Assembly: GCF_030063285.1 (NCBI RefSeq) | Contig: NZ_JASISU010000001.1 | Location: 124,001-188,000, forward strand | DNA from: Pseudarthrobacter sp. PS3-L1 | GTDB taxonomy: Bacteria; Actinomycetota; Actinomycetes; Actinomycetales; Micrococcaceae | Direction: 5' to 3' | Length of the DNA: 64,000 nt | In this document: in pieces, positions 42,222 through 51,407 of the stretch | Layout of the letters: every line of letters begins with the position of its first letter | How positions within the stretch are numbered: position 1 is the stretch's first letter | Notes under the pieces: generated by a model | What the model saw: the letters and a program-made list of their open reading frames with translations, nothing else | The model's database searches: none | Told to the model about the DNA's origin: nothing | Made by a program: the position numbers and the translations under genes

Positions 42222-43478
42222 CTACAGCAATGGCCGCAGCGGAACCAGGACAGTTTCGCTGAATCGGGCCAGCGGTGACCGGTGCTGCCACTCCTCGGTG
42301 GTGAGGACCTGGCAGTTCTTGCTGTCTGCCTCAAATATCTTCCGCATATCTGCAGCGAAATCCTCGTCGTGGATCTCAAGATTGATCTCGTAGTTGCCTG
42401 TCAGGCTTAGCCGGTCAATATTGGCGCTGCCCACTGTTGACCATGCGCCGTCGATTGTGGCTGTCTTTGCGTGAATCATGGCGTTTCGGTAGAGCAGGAT
42501 GGTCACGCCAGCTTCAAGGAGTGACTTGTAGAATCCCCGTGACAGCCAGTCGGAAAGGACGTGGTTTGAGTCTTTGGGGAGAATGATCCGAACGTCAACG
42601 CCTCGTTCGCTGGCGGCCAGGAGCGCCCGGAGGATCTGCTGATCGGGGATGAAATAGGCCATGCTGACATAGATATGGTCCTGTGCCCGGTCAATGGCTT
42701 CCAGGTATACCCCGCGGATCGGATAGACCAGATTTGCTGGAATATTATTCACCGCACTGATGCGTGGTTCCCAGACATCAGGACCCGTGTGGGGTATTTC
42801 CTTTTCGCGTGTGGACGTATGCGCGTTCCACACATTCGCAAATGCCTGGCGGAGGTCCCAGACGGAGGGGCCAACAAGCCTCAGATGCGTGTCCCGCCAT
42901 TCAGTGGCGTAGAGGGAGCCAATGTTATAGCCACCCACAAACCCTGTGCGGTCATCAACAACAAGGATTTTGCGGTGGTCCAGTCCGGTACTGCGAAGCG
43001 CCTTGAAGAACATTGAGGGCCGGATCACGGGGAAGCGATAGACGTGGATGGCCGGGTGGAACCTGAAGAAGGAGTGCGGGACCACCAGGTTGGCGAATCC
43101 GTCGTAGATGACAAAAACGTCAACACCGCGGCCGGCAGCTTCATTAAGGGCATTCTTGAACTGCCTGCCCGTAGTGTCGTCCTTCCAGATGAAGGTCTCA
43201 ATGTAGATGGTGTGTTCGGCGTCCCTGATGGCCTGGATCATGTCCCGGTACAGGTCCTCACCGTAGGTATAGGTTGTGACCTGTGTGCCTGATATCTCCT
43301 GGTCGAAGGTCCCCGGGTGGGGGAACCCCTTCCGCTTCCGCCTGCTGTGTTTTTTGATCGTATCGAGGGCAAGCAGCCCTGCGATAACTGCCCCCTGGAG
43401 CGCAAGAAACCCCAGCGCCAACCGGCTCGCAGTTTTCCGGGCCAGTCCAGCAGTGTGGTTCGGGAACAATCTAGTCAT
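42222..43478 (-). CDS. Phospholipase D-type phosphatidyltransferase (cardiolipin synthase-like)
   Basis: 418-aa membrane-anchored PLD protein with one N-terminal helix (ALGFLALQGAVIAGLLALD) and two HKD motifs: LDHRKILVVDDRTGFVGG and HAKTATIDGAWSTVGSAN. It is shorter than the Cls at 17.5 kb and has a single helix like ClsB-type enzymes. It begins 4 bp after the hpaI stop on the same strand, so it may be read through from the hpa operon without a metabolic link. Confidence 0.88.
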   Translation of the reverse strand: MTRLFPNHTAGLARKTASRLALGFLALQGAVIAGLLALDTIKKHSRRKRKGFPHPGTFDQEISGTQVTTYTYGEDLYRDMIQAIRDAEHTIYIETFIWKDDTTGRQFKNALNEAAGRGVDVFVIYDGFANLVVPHSFFRFHPAIHVYRFPVIRPSMFFKALRSTGLDHRKILVVDDRTGFVGGYNIGSLYATEWRDTHLRLVGPSVWDLRQAFANVWNAHTSTREKEIPHTGPDVWEPRISAVNNIPANLVYPIRGVYLEAIDRAQDHIYVSMAYFIPDQQILRALLAASERGVDVRIILPKDSNHVLSDWLSRGFYKSLLEAGVTILLYRNAMIHAKTATIDGAWSTVGSANIDRLSLTGNYEINLEIHDEDFAADMRKIFEADSKNCQVLTTEEWQHRSPLARFSETVLVPLRPLL

Positions 43479-43482
43479 GGAC

Positions 43483-44289
43483 TCAGCCTAATCTGCTCTC
43501 CTTTGAAGGAGCTGCAATGAATTCTGCTGCCAGCGCCTCCGAACTGCGGGCCAGAAGCGCAACGTCGGCCCCCACCAGCACGAAGGCGGCGCCGGCTGCC
43601 ATGTAGCGGCGGGCCATGCCTGGGTTGAACGCATTCACGCCAGCTGGTTTTCCGGCAGTGGCGGCAGCAGCGAGGCAGCGTTCGACGGCGGCCACCACCT
43701 CCGGGTGTTCCTGCTGTCCCAGCACACCCATGGAAGCTGCGAGATCCGACGGCCCGACAAAAATGGCATCCACCCCATCAACGGCGAGAATGTCTTCCAC
43801 TGCCTCAACCGCCGTCGTCGATTCAATCTGGACGGTGACGCTGATCGTGGCGGCCGCCTGGGCCAGGTAGTCCGGGATACGGTTCCACCGCGATGCACGG
43901 GCCAGTGCTGCTCCAACACCCCGCACTCCCTCTGGCGGATACCGTGTGGCGGCAACAGCCTCCTGCGCCTCCTGCGCCGAGTTGACCATGGGCAGCAGCA
44001 GGTTCTGCGCGCCCAGGTCCAGGTACTGCTTGATCAGTACTGTGTCATTGACAGGCAACCGGACCATGGCCGTCACGGGATATGCACCGATCACCTGCAG
44101 TTGCGACAGGACAGATTCGAGGCCGTTGGGGCTGTGCTCTACGTCCACCAGCACCCAGTCAAGGCCGGATCCAGCGCAAATTTCGGCAGCAACGCTACTC
44201 CCGGAACAAACCCACATCCCGATCAAGGGCCTGTCCGCTGCGGCAAGCACCTGCGCAAACGTGGCATCTGGTGTTACGTGAAATGGCAT
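43483..44289 (-). CDS. hpaI: HpcH/HpaI family aldolase (4-hydroxy-2-oxoheptanedioate aldolase)
   Basis: 268-aa class II aldolase. It cleaves 4-hydroxy-2-oxoheptane-1,7-dioate to pyruvate and succinic semialdehyde, the last meta-pathway step. Motifs: LVDVEHSPNGLES, MVRLPVNDTVLIKQYLDLGA, LLLPMVNSAQEA, VQIESTTAVEAVEDI and FVGPSDLAASMG. The frame is open to 44430, but the ATG at 44289 behind GGGAGCAGTCAC and overlapping hpaH by 16 bp is the start. Confidence 0.88.
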   Translation of the reverse strand: MPFHVTPDATFAQVLAAADRPLIGMWVCSGSSVAAEICAGSGLDWVLVDVEHSPNGLESVLSQLQVIGAYPVTAMVRLPVNDTVLIKQYLDLGAQNLLLPMVNSAQEAQEAVAATRYPPEGVRGVGAALARASRWNRIPDYLAQAAATISVTVQIESTTAVEAVEDILAVDGVDAIFVGPSDLAASMGVLGQQEHPEVVAAVERCLAAAATAGKPAGVNAFNPGMARRYMAAGAAFVLVGADVALLARSSEALAAEFIAAPSKESRLG

Positions 44290-45059
44290 GTGACTGCTCC
44301 CAAGGGTCCGTAATCTGCGTGCACGGTATCGCCTTTCGCCACCCACATGGGGCGCGTAAACGAGCCGGCCAGGATAATGTCGCCAGCCCTGAGGCTGTCG
44401 CCGTGGGCGGCGATCTTGTTCGCCAGCCAATGCACTCCGTTGCCGGGATGGTCCAGTACCCCAGCTGCCACACCCGTCTCCTCGACTGTCTGGTTTTTGT
44501 AGAGCAGCGCTGCAACCCAGCGGAGGTCGACGGCGTCTGGCCGCACGGGTGTGCCGCCCACCACCATGGCGCCCATGGCAGCGTTGTCAGCGATGGTATC
44601 CACGATGGTCCGGCCTGCCATCTCGATCCGTGAGTCCAGGATCTCCAGGGCGGGAACCACGTAGTCCGTGGCATTGAGGACATCGAAGAGCGTGCAGCCG
44701 GGGCCGGACAGGTCAGTTTTTAACACAAACGCCAGCTCCACTTCGACCCGCGGATGCGTATATTTGTCCCACTCCACAGCACAGCCGGTGGAGAGGACCA
44801 TGTCATCAAAAATGGCCCCGTAGTCGGGTTCCGTGATGCCGGTGGCCATTTGCATGGCGCGGGACGTCAGGCCAATCTTCCGCCCCACCAACGTCCGCCC
44901 GGCTTCTTCGTTTCGGCGCCGCCACAGCCGCTGTACGGCGTAGGAGTCAGCCACCTCCATGTCTGGATAACGGGCGGTCAGAAGGGGCACAGGAGTTCGC
45001 GTGCGCCCGGCCTCGACGAGTTCATTGGCAATGGATTCGATGATTGTGGGATCCAGCAT
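44274..45059 (-). CDS. hpaH: 2-oxo-hept-4-ene-1,7-dioate hydratase (HpaH)
   Basis: 261-aa member of the 2-hydroxypentadienoate hydratase / fumarylacetoacetase-related fold. It hydrates 2-oxohept-4-ene-1,7-dioate. GRKIGLTSRAMQMATGITEPDYGAI, VEVELAFVLKTDLSGPG and ALEILDSRIEMAGRTIVDTI are typical. MhpD/TesE-type hydratases are close relatives; the neighbouring hpaD, hpaE and hpaI decide the assignment. It starts 2 bp after the hpaD stop. Confidence 0.88.
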   Translation of the reverse strand: MLDPTIIESIANELVEAGRTRTPVPLLTARYPDMEVADSYAVQRLWRRRNEEAGRTLVGRKIGLTSRAMQMATGITEPDYGAIFDDMVLSTGCAVEWDKYTHPRVEVELAFVLKTDLSGPGCTLFDVLNATDYVVPALEILDSRIEMAGRTIVDTIADNAAMGAMVVGGTPVRPDAVDLRWVAALLYKNQTVEETGVAAGVLDHPGNGVHWLANKIAAHGDSLRAGDIILAGSFTRPMWVAKGDTVHADYGPLGAVTCHFT

Positions 45060-45061
45060 GG

Positions 45062-46135
45062 CTACAGCTGGGTTCCGAGTTTGAAGCCGCGTTCCTCGCC
45101 CGGTTCACGGGTATAGGAGAATCCGTCTGCTCCCACTGTGACGGCCATTTCGCTCCGGTCCTCCCGGAGAGTCAGCGGCTGCACGTTGCCATCGAGGTCA
45201 AGGACGGGGGAGGCTTCGCTGTACCACGACGGAACCACGGGATTGCCCCACCAGTCGCGGCGCTGGTTGTCATGGACGTCCCAGGTGATGGTGGGGTTGT
45301 CGGGATCGCCCGTGTAGTAGTCCTGGGTGTAGATCTCAATCCGGTGGTTGTCCGGGTCAAGGATGTACAGGTAGAAGGCGTTGGACACGCCGTGCCGTCC
45401 GGGACCGCGTTCAATCCTGTCGCTCATCCGCAGCGCGCCCATCTTGTCGCAGATCTGGATGATGTTGTGTTTTTCGTGGGTGGCAAAGGCAACGTGGTGC
45501 ATCCTGGGCCCGTCCCCGCCAGTCAGTGCCGTGTCGTGGACTGTCTGCTTGCGGTGCATCCACACGGCATACGTGACTCCGTCCGAATCCTGGATGTCCT
45601 CGGAGACCCGGAACCCCAGGTCTTCCAGGTATTTGCGACCGCGCGGAACATCGGGCGTGACCTGGTTGAAGTGGTCCAGGCGCACCAGTTCGCCTGCCGA
45701 GTAGAGGTCATAGCGCTGGGTCAGGCGCTCCACGTGCTCGGCATCGTAGAAGAATTCATAGGGGAAGCCCAGCGGATCCTCCACCCGGACGGAATCGCCG
45801 ATTCCTTTGGTGAAGCCGCCCTTCCGGCGTTCGGTCCGGCAGCCGAGCTCCTGGTAGTAGGCCTCTGCTGCATCTACTTCGGCAGGGGACTTCACCCTGT
45901 AGGCGAAGGCGGCGACAGCTGCCACGGGTCCTTTCCGCAGCACGAGGTTGTGGTGGATGAATTCCTCCAGGGAGCGCAGGTAGATGGTGTTTTCATCTTC
46001 CTCCGTGACGTGCAGTCCCAGCAGGTCAACGTAAAAGGCGCGTGATGCAGCAAGGTCGGTGACCACTATTTCCATATAGGCGCAGCGGACAATGTCCGGA
46101 GCCGGAACTGAGGGTTTGGCAATGGCAGTGCTCAT
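45062..46135 (-). CDS. hpaD: 3,4-dihydroxyphenylacetate 2,3-dioxygenase
   Basis: 357-aa extradiol ring-cleavage enzyme of the type I (vicinal oxygen chelate) class. The metal ligands are visible as VRLDHFNQVTPDVPRG (His), MHHVAFATHEKHNI (His) and HRIEIYTQDYYTGDPDNPT (Glu). These match the Arthrobacter MndD and Brevibacterium HPCD enzymes, which use Mn or Fe respectively; the metal here cannot be told. It opens homoprotocatechuate to 5-carboxymethyl-2-hydroxymuconate semialdehyde. RBS AGAGAGATTCCC precedes the ATG. Confidence 0.93.
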   Translation of the reverse strand: MSTAIAKPSVPAPDIVRCAYMEIVVTDLAASRAFYVDLLGLHVTEEDENTIYLRSLEEFIHHNLVLRKGPVAAVAAFAYRVKSPAEVDAAEAYYQELGCRTERRKGGFTKGIGDSVRVEDPLGFPYEFFYDAEHVERLTQRYDLYSAGELVRLDHFNQVTPDVPRGRKYLEDLGFRVSEDIQDSDGVTYAVWMHRKQTVHDTALTGGDGPRMHHVAFATHEKHNIIQICDKMGALRMSDRIERGPGRHGVSNAFYLYILDPDNHRIEIYTQDYYTGDPDNPTITWDVHDNQRRDWWGNPVVPSWYSEASPVLDLDGNVQPLTLREDRSEMAVTVGADGFSYTREPGEERGFKLGTQL

Positions 46136-46188
46136 GGGAATCTCTCTTCGTTGAAAGTGTGCGGGTCCTCGAACGTGCGTGCGGAATG

Positions 46189-47700
46189 TCAGGCGCCGAA
46201 TTTCGGGGTGTGGACTGCGCCCAGGCTGATATGCACTGCCTGCTGGTCCGTGTAGAAATCAATGGAACGGTAGCCGCCCTCGTGCCCCAGTCCGGAGGCC
46301 TTCACGCCCCCAAAGGGAGTGCGAAGATCCCGGACATTGTGGCTGTTCAGCCAGACCATGCCGGCTTCGATGTTCTGTGCAAAGGTGTGGGCGCGCGTCA
46401 GGTCCTGGGTCCAGAGGTAGGCCGCCAGGCCGTATTTGGTGTTGTTCGCGAGGGCCAGTGCTTCGGCGTCGTCCGCAAAAGGCGTGATCGACACAACGGG
46501 ACCGAAAATTTCCTCCTGGAAGATCCGGGCGTCAGGGGCGACGTCGGCAAAAACAGTGGGGGCTATGTAGTTACCCGTGGGGAGGTGGTCCGGGCGGCCG
46601 CCACCGGCCAGCAGCCTGCCCTCGGTTTTGCCGATTTCCACGTAGGAGGCCACCTTGGCGTAGTGCTCGGGGTGAACCAGCGCGCCCACCTCTGTGGCCG
46701 GGTCGTGCGGATCCCCGACGATAATGTTCTTGGCCCTTGCCGCGTATTTCTCGCAGAACTCCTCATAGACCGTGCGTTCCACCAGGATCCGTGACCCGGC
46801 GGTGCAGCGCTCACCATTGAGCGAGAAGACGCCGAACAGCGCTGAGTCGATAGCGGCGTCCAGGTCCGCGTCCGCGAAGACAACACAGGGCGATTTGCCG
46901 CCGAGCTCCATGGAGAGGCCCTTGAGTCCCGTGGCGGCATTGCGGAAAATGGTCTGGCCGGTGGTGCTCTCCCCGGTGAAGGAGATCAGGGGAACATCCG
47001 GGTGCTTCACCAGTGCGTCCCCGGCCTCCTCGCCCAGGCCATTGACCAGGTTGAAGACTCCGGTGGGCAACCCGGCATCCTTGAATATCTGCGCCCACAG
47101 CGACGCCGACAACGGCGTGAATTCGGCCGGTTTGAGAACCACCGTATTTCCGGTGGCCAGCGCGGGGGCGAGCTTCCAGGATTCCAGCATAAAAGGGGTA
47201 TTCCAGGGAGTGATCAGGCCCGCGACGCCGATTGGCTTGCGGTTCACGTAGTTGATCTGTGCCCCGGGGACTTTCATGGCGTCGTCGTACTGCGCCACAA
47301 TCAAGTCCGCAAAAAATCGGAAGTTTTCCGCGGCCCGCAGAGCCTGGCCCTTGGCCTGCGTGATGGGCAGGCCGGTGTCGAAGGTTTCCAGCTCGGCGAG
47401 GCGGGTTTCCTGGGCTTCGACCGCGTCGGCAATCCTGTTCAGGACCCGGGCACGTTCGCGGGGCTTCATGCTGGGCCATGGCCCGTTCCGGAATGCTTCG
47501 CGTGCCGAGGCTACGGCCAGGTCAACATCTGCCTGCTGCCCGGCGGCCGCGGTGGCGTAATCGGTGTTGGATACCGGGTCCAGCACAGCGAAGGTTTCCC
47601 CGCCCACCGAGTCCACAAATTCGCCGTTGATGAAGTGCTGGATGTGGGTTGGCAGGTTCTGTGGGACGTAATGGGTGGCTGTCCTAGAAGGTGACGTCAT
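46189..47700 (-). CDS. hpaE: 5-carboxymethyl-2-hydroxymuconate semialdehyde dehydrogenase
   Basis: 503-aa NAD-dependent aldehyde dehydrogenase. It oxidises the ring-cleavage semialdehyde. Catalytic Glu is in MELGGKSPCVVFADAD and catalytic Cys in NGERCTAGSRI; TPWNTPFMLESWK, the NAD-site LKPAEFTPLSA and EEIFGPVVSITPF are also typical. Its ATG overlaps the gntR stop (ATGA), and it is 53 bp before hpaD. Confidence 0.92.
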   Translation of the reverse strand: MTSPSRTATHYVPQNLPTHIQHFINGEFVDSVGGETFAVLDPVSNTDYATAAAGQQADVDLAVASAREAFRNGPWPSMKPRERARVLNRIADAVEAQETRLAELETFDTGLPITQAKGQALRAAENFRFFADLIVAQYDDAMKVPGAQINYVNRKPIGVAGLITPWNTPFMLESWKLAPALATGNTVVLKPAEFTPLSASLWAQIFKDAGLPTGVFNLVNGLGEEAGDALVKHPDVPLISFTGESTTGQTIFRNAATGLKGLSMELGGKSPCVVFADADLDAAIDSALFGVFSLNGERCTAGSRILVERTVYEEFCEKYAARAKNIIVGDPHDPATEVGALVHPEHYAKVASYVEIGKTEGRLLAGGGRPDHLPTGNYIAPTVFADVAPDARIFQEEIFGPVVSITPFADDAEALALANNTKYGLAAYLWTQDLTRAHTFAQNIEAGMVWLNSHNVRDLRTPFGGVKASGLGHEGGYRSIDFYTDQQAVHISLGAVHTPKFGA

Positions 47701-48389
47701 TGTTTGTCCTTTGAGGTGGTGCTGAGAGTTTTCTGGGTACCTGGTGCCTGTCTTAGATAGGCGTCCAAGGTGGCTATGCGGTGCTGTCGGGCTGCCTGTT
47801 CAATCTGGGCAGGCTCTGCGCCACGTTCGATCAGGACAAGCAGGTTTTCGTGTTCGTTCACTGAATCCCGGGCACGCCCGGGGACAAAGCGAAACGTGGA
47901 GGACCGGAGTGCGGCAAGCCGGTTCCATCCCCTCTGCACAAGGTCCAGGATGTGGGGATTGGGGCAGTGTTCAAACAGGATGCTGTGGAATTCCTGGTTG
48001 AGGGCGGTGAACTGCAGGGGATCGAAGTCCGCCAGGCAGTTCCGCATCCGGTTGTTGACTGCCCGGGCACGGGCAATATCGGCCTTGTCCATCAGCTGGG
48101 CGGACAAGCCTGTTGCTGCTCCCTCAACGATGCTCAGGGTCTGCATTGTGTACTGGTATTCGGTGGGATCGATGCCGGACACCGTAGCTCCAACATTGCG
48201 CTCAAAGGTCACCAGTCCCTCGGCCTCCAGCCGACGGATTGCCTCACGGACCGGGACCACGCTGACGCCCAGGTCGGTGGCAATCGTGGCCAGGACCAGC
48301 CGATACCCGGGCGTGTAGATGCCGTGGACAATGCGTTGCTTAACGGCTGCGTATGCCTGCTGCGATTTACTTTCCGTTGCTTCGGTCAC
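47697..48389 (-). CDS. GntR-family (FCD type) regulator in the hpa operon
   Basis: 230-aa regulator. N-terminal winged helix: YAAVKQRIVHGIYTPGYRLV, then LGVSVVPVREAIRRLEAEGL. The C-terminal all-helical FCD effector domain includes NQEFHSILFEHCPNP. The GTG at 48389 overlaps the upstream gene's TGA (GTGA) and has GGGAGAAAAAGC ahead. It sits between hpaG and hpaE, and probably controls the whole operon through the GTATAC-centred palindrome at 49863. Confidence 0.9.
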   Translation of the reverse strand: MTEATESKSQQAYAAVKQRIVHGIYTPGYRLVLATIATDLGVSVVPVREAIRRLEAEGLVTFERNVGATVSGIDPTEYQYTMQTLSIVEGAATGLSAQLMDKADIARARAVNNRMRNCLADFDPLQFTALNQEFHSILFEHCPNPHILDLVQRGWNRLAALRSSTFRFVPGRARDSVNEHENLLVLIERGAEPAQIEQAARQHRIATLDAYLRQAPGTQKTLSTTSKDKQ

Positions 48390-49837
48390 GCTTTTTCTCC
48401 CGCGTCCCACTCCACAAACTTCTTGCGCCATTCAGCATTCAGTGGGTAGAGGCCATCGACGCTATTGCCCTGCGCCACCATGGCCGCAATGAAGGTCTCT
48501 TCACGTTCCTGGACTATCGAATCGTCGGCTACCTCGTCTGCCAACGCAGGCGGGATCACGAGGATTCCGTCTGCATCCGCCACGATGATGTCGCCCGGTT
48601 GGACAGTGGTTCCACCGCAGGCGATGGTGATGTCGGTATCCCAGGGGATATGCCGGCGTCCCAGCACCGCGGGGTGGGTGGCGCCGAAGTAACTTGGCAT
48701 ATCCAGTGCTGCGACGGCGGTAAAGTCGCGGACACCGCCGTCGGTAATGATGGCGGCGGCACCCCGTACCTGGGCGCGAAGGGCCAGAATGTCCCCGATG
48801 GTGCCGGTGCCTTTCTCGCCGCGTGCCTCCATGACCAGAATCTCACCGGGGTTTACTGAATCGATGGCGCGTTTTTGGGCATTAAACCCGCCACCGTGGG
48901 TGGTGAAGAGGTCTTCCCGATTGGGCACGTAGCGCAGGGTCCTGGCGAGGCCCACCACGCGGGTGTCCGGGCGGGTGGCGGAGAGGCCATCAATGCTGAC
49001 ATTGTTCAGGCCCCGCTTGCGCAGCTGTGCGGACAGGGTTGCGGTGCAGACGCTTTCAAGCTTTGCCTTCAGCGCGGGGGCCACGCCGGGTTCCGGCAGT
49101 CCTGCAGCGCTCCGTGATCCGTACGCCTCCTCGCGCTGGGTGTCATCCGTCCGGGGACGGGCACCAAAGTCCGCGAACGGCGTCGTACCCTCTGTGACGT
49201 GTGTCCTCAGCCTGCCGGTGGTGGCGTCCTTGCTCGAGACTTCAATTTCGACGACGTCGCCGGGGTGCGCTACCGAGGCGCCCGCGGGCGTGCCCGTGAG
49301 GATGATGTCGCCAGTTTCGAGTGTGAGTAGTTGCGAGAGGTCCGCGATCAGTTGCGCGAAGGGGAAAAGGAGGTCTCCTGTGGTGTCATCTTGGACGACG
49401 GCGCCGTTGTGCCAGGTGCGGATGCGCAACTGGGTGGGATCCACTGTCGCGGCGGGAATCAGGGCGGGTCCGATGGGGGTAAAGCCGTCGCCGCCCTTGG
49501 ACCGGAGGTTGGAGCCCTTGTCCGCATAGCGGAGATCGTAGACGCCGAGGTCGTTACTGGCGGTCACCCAGGCAACGTGGCGCCAGGCGTCCTCGACGGA
49601 GACGCGGCGAGCCGGCGTGCCAACGACCAAGGCAACCTCGCCTTCGAAGCCAAGCAGTTCGCACCCGGCGGGACGTTCTACGGCGGAACCCGAGATGGCC
49701 AGCGAGGAGGGCGGTTTCAGGAAGTAGGAGGGCTGCCCCGGCGTGCGGCCGCGCTGTTCCGCGCGGCTGGGGTAGTTGATGTGGACAGCAATGACCTTGC
49801 GCGCCGAAGCCAGAAGATGCTCGGTGACATGTTCCAC
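48386..49837 (-). CDS. Fumarylacetoacetase-fold isomerase (HpaG-like) fused to RraA-like aldolase/decarboxylase
   Basis: 483-aa fusion. Residues about 1-240 are a fumarylacetoacetase-family domain of the HpaG kind (ELLGFEGEVALVVGTPARRV, TASNDLGVYDLRYAD, DIILTGTPAGASVAHPGDVV). Residues about 255-470 are RraA-like (HMG/CHA-aldolase family): DGGVRDFTAVAA and PGDIIVADADGILVIP carry the GGxRD and second Asp motifs. In E. coli HpaG two FAH domains do isomerisation and decarboxylation; here the second is replaced by a different fold. Start GTG at 49837 behind GAGGAGTAATTT. First gene of the leftward hpa operon. Confidence 0.82.
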   Translation of the reverse strand: MEHVTEHLLASARKVIAVHINYPSRAEQRGRTPGQPSYFLKPPSSLAISGSAVERPAGCELLGFEGEVALVVGTPARRVSVEDAWRHVAWVTASNDLGVYDLRYADKGSNLRSKGGDGFTPIGPALIPAATVDPTQLRIRTWHNGAVVQDDTTGDLLFPFAQLIADLSQLLTLETGDIILTGTPAGASVAHPGDVVEIEVSSKDATTGRLRTHVTEGTTPFADFGARPRTDDTQREEAYGSRSAAGLPEPGVAPALKAKLESVCTATLSAQLRKRGLNNVSIDGLSATRPDTRVVGLARTLRYVPNREDLFTTHGGGFNAQKRAIDSVNPGEILVMEARGEKGTGTIGDILALRAQVRGAAAIITDGGVRDFTAVAALDMPSYFGATHPAVLGRRHIPWDTDITIACGGTTVQPGDIIVADADGILVIPPALADEVADDSIVQEREETFIAAMVAQGNSVDGLYPLNAEWRKKFVEWDAGEKA

Positions 49838-49862
49838 AAATTACTCCTCATCGAGTACGAAA

Positions 49863-49872
49863 TCGTATACGA
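49863..49872 (-). promoter_or_regulatory. TCGTATACGA palindrome upstream of the hpa operon
   Basis: A perfect 10-bp palindrome with the GTATAC core seen in operators of FCD-type GntR regulators, 25 bp before the operon's first start codon. It likely overlaps the operon promoter. Assignment to the operon's own GntR is inference. Confidence 0.5.
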
Positions 49873-49927
49873 AGAGCATGCGCGTTGCAGCTGCTGCCGT
49901 CAACCCCCTTGGGCCAAGGCGGCTGGC

Positions 49928-51385
49928 TTACCAGGACGTCTCGCGGGGTCGGCCCTCTTCGTAGCCAGCGCTGGACTGCACTCCCACCACTGCGCGCCTG
50001 CGGAACTCGGCAATCGACTCGGCCCCAGCGTAGGTGAAGGAGGAGCGGACACCGGAAATAATGGAGTCGACCAGATCCTCGACGCCGGGCCGGGCAGGAT
50101 CCAGGTACATGCGGGAATGCGAGATGCCCTCCTCGAACAGCCCGGAGCGGGCCCGGTCAAAGGCAGACTGTTTCCTGGTGCGGTTCTGCACGGCGCGCGC
50201 CGAAGCCATGCCGAAGCTTTCCTTGTAGGCGCGGCCACTGGAATCCACCACAAGGTCGCCGGCGGATTCGTGGGTTCCCGCGAACCAGGAGCCGATCATG
50301 ACGCTGGCGGCACCTGCAGCAAGGGCCAGCGCAACGTCACGCGGATACTTGACGCCGCCGTCGGCCCAGATCTCGGCGCCTGATTCCAGGGCGGCAGCTG
50401 CGCATTCGAGCACAGCGGAGAACTGTGGCCGTCCCACGCCGGTCATCATCCGGGTGGTACACATGGCCCCCGGGCCAACGCCGACTTTCAGGATGTCCGC
50501 TCCAGCCTGGACCAGGTCTTTCACGCCATTCGCAGCAACGACGTTTCCGGCGACAATCTTCAGCCGTCGGCCGGTACGTTCAGCGAACTCGTCGCGGGCG
50601 GCCGTGACCAGCGGCAGCGCCTCGATCATCTTCTCCTGATGGCCATGCGCTGTGTCCACAACAATGACGTCGACGCCAGAGTCAAGCAGGCTTGCTGTCT
50701 TGGCCCGGACATCTCCGTTGATGCCGACGGCGCCACCGACCATAAGCCGGCCCTGGGGGTCGACGGCGGGGGAGTAGATGGTGGAGCGGAGGATGCCCTT
50801 GCGTGTCAGGACTCCGGCGAGTCGGCCGCCGTCGAGGACGGGAACCATGCTCAGGTGCCGTTCGGCCATGGTGTCGAAGACCGCGCGGGGTTCCTCGTCG
50901 GCTGAAGCGGTGACAATATTTTCGCTCATGACATCGGCAATGCTGCTAAACCGGTCCACTTCCTGGCAGTCGCCAAGCGTGACGATGCCTACCGGTTCGG
51001 TACCGTTGAGGACCACCGCGGCACCATGGGAACGTTTGCCCAACAACGAGAGGGCTGTCGCCACGACATCGGTAGCCTGCACGGTGATCGGCGTTTCGAA
51101 GACAGTGTGTGCACGCTTGACCTGTCCCACCATGTCATTAACGGCGTCACGGCTGATGTCCTGCGGCAAGATGGCGATGCCTCCACGGCGGGCAACGGTT
51201 TCAGCCATTCGCCGCCCCGTCACAGCGGTCATGTTGGATACCACCAGGGGGATCGAGGTCCCGATGCCGTCCGGGGTGGTCAGGTCGACGCTTGTCCGGG
51301 AGGCGATGGCAGAGCGCGAGGGCACCATGAACGTGTCGTTGTAGGTCAGGTCATAGGCCGGGCGCACGTCGTTGAGAAACTTCAT
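49928..51385 (-). CDS. guaB1: GuaB1-type IMP dehydrogenase-related protein (probable GMP reductase)
   Basis: 485-aa TIM-barrel protein of the IMPDH/GMPR family, actinobacterial GuaB1 group. A CBS pair lies at about residues 95-210 (VQATDVVATALSLLGKRSHGA, DVMSENIVTASADEEPRAVF). The catalytic Cys loop is GPGAMCTTRMMTGVGRPQ and the phosphate site is IWADGGVKYPRDVA. Mycobacterial GuaB1 has been characterised as a GMP reductase with a CBS domain. ATG at 51385 is used; the frame is open to 51646 inside the BVMO gene. It begins 22 bp after the BVMO-hydrolase stop on the same strand. Confidence 0.85.
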   Translation of the reverse strand: MKFLNDVRPAYDLTYNDTFMVPSRSAIASRTSVDLTTPDGIGTSIPLVVSNMTAVTGRRMAETVARRGGIAILPQDISRDAVNDMVGQVKRAHTVFETPITVQATDVVATALSLLGKRSHGAAVVLNGTEPVGIVTLGDCQEVDRFSSIADVMSENIVTASADEEPRAVFDTMAERHLSMVPVLDGGRLAGVLTRKGILRSTIYSPAVDPQGRLMVGGAVGINGDVRAKTASLLDSGVDVIVVDTAHGHQEKMIEALPLVTAARDEFAERTGRRLKIVAGNVVAANGVKDLVQAGADILKVGVGPGAMCTTRMMTGVGRPQFSAVLECAAAALESGAEIWADGGVKYPRDVALALAAGAASVMIGSWFAGTHESAGDLVVDSSGRAYKESFGMASARAVQNRTRKQSAFDRARSGLFEEGISHSRMYLDPARPGVEDLVDSIISGVRSSFTYAGAESIAEFRRRAVVGVQSSAGYEEGRPRETSW

Positions 51386-51407
51386 GTACTCGAGCGTATC
51401 CCTGATT

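Noticed and set aside
45044..46045. 333-codon plus-strand frame opposite hpaD
   Set aside because: It lies entirely antisense to a dioxygenase with visible metal ligands, is Val/Gly-rich without domains, and has no ribosome site.
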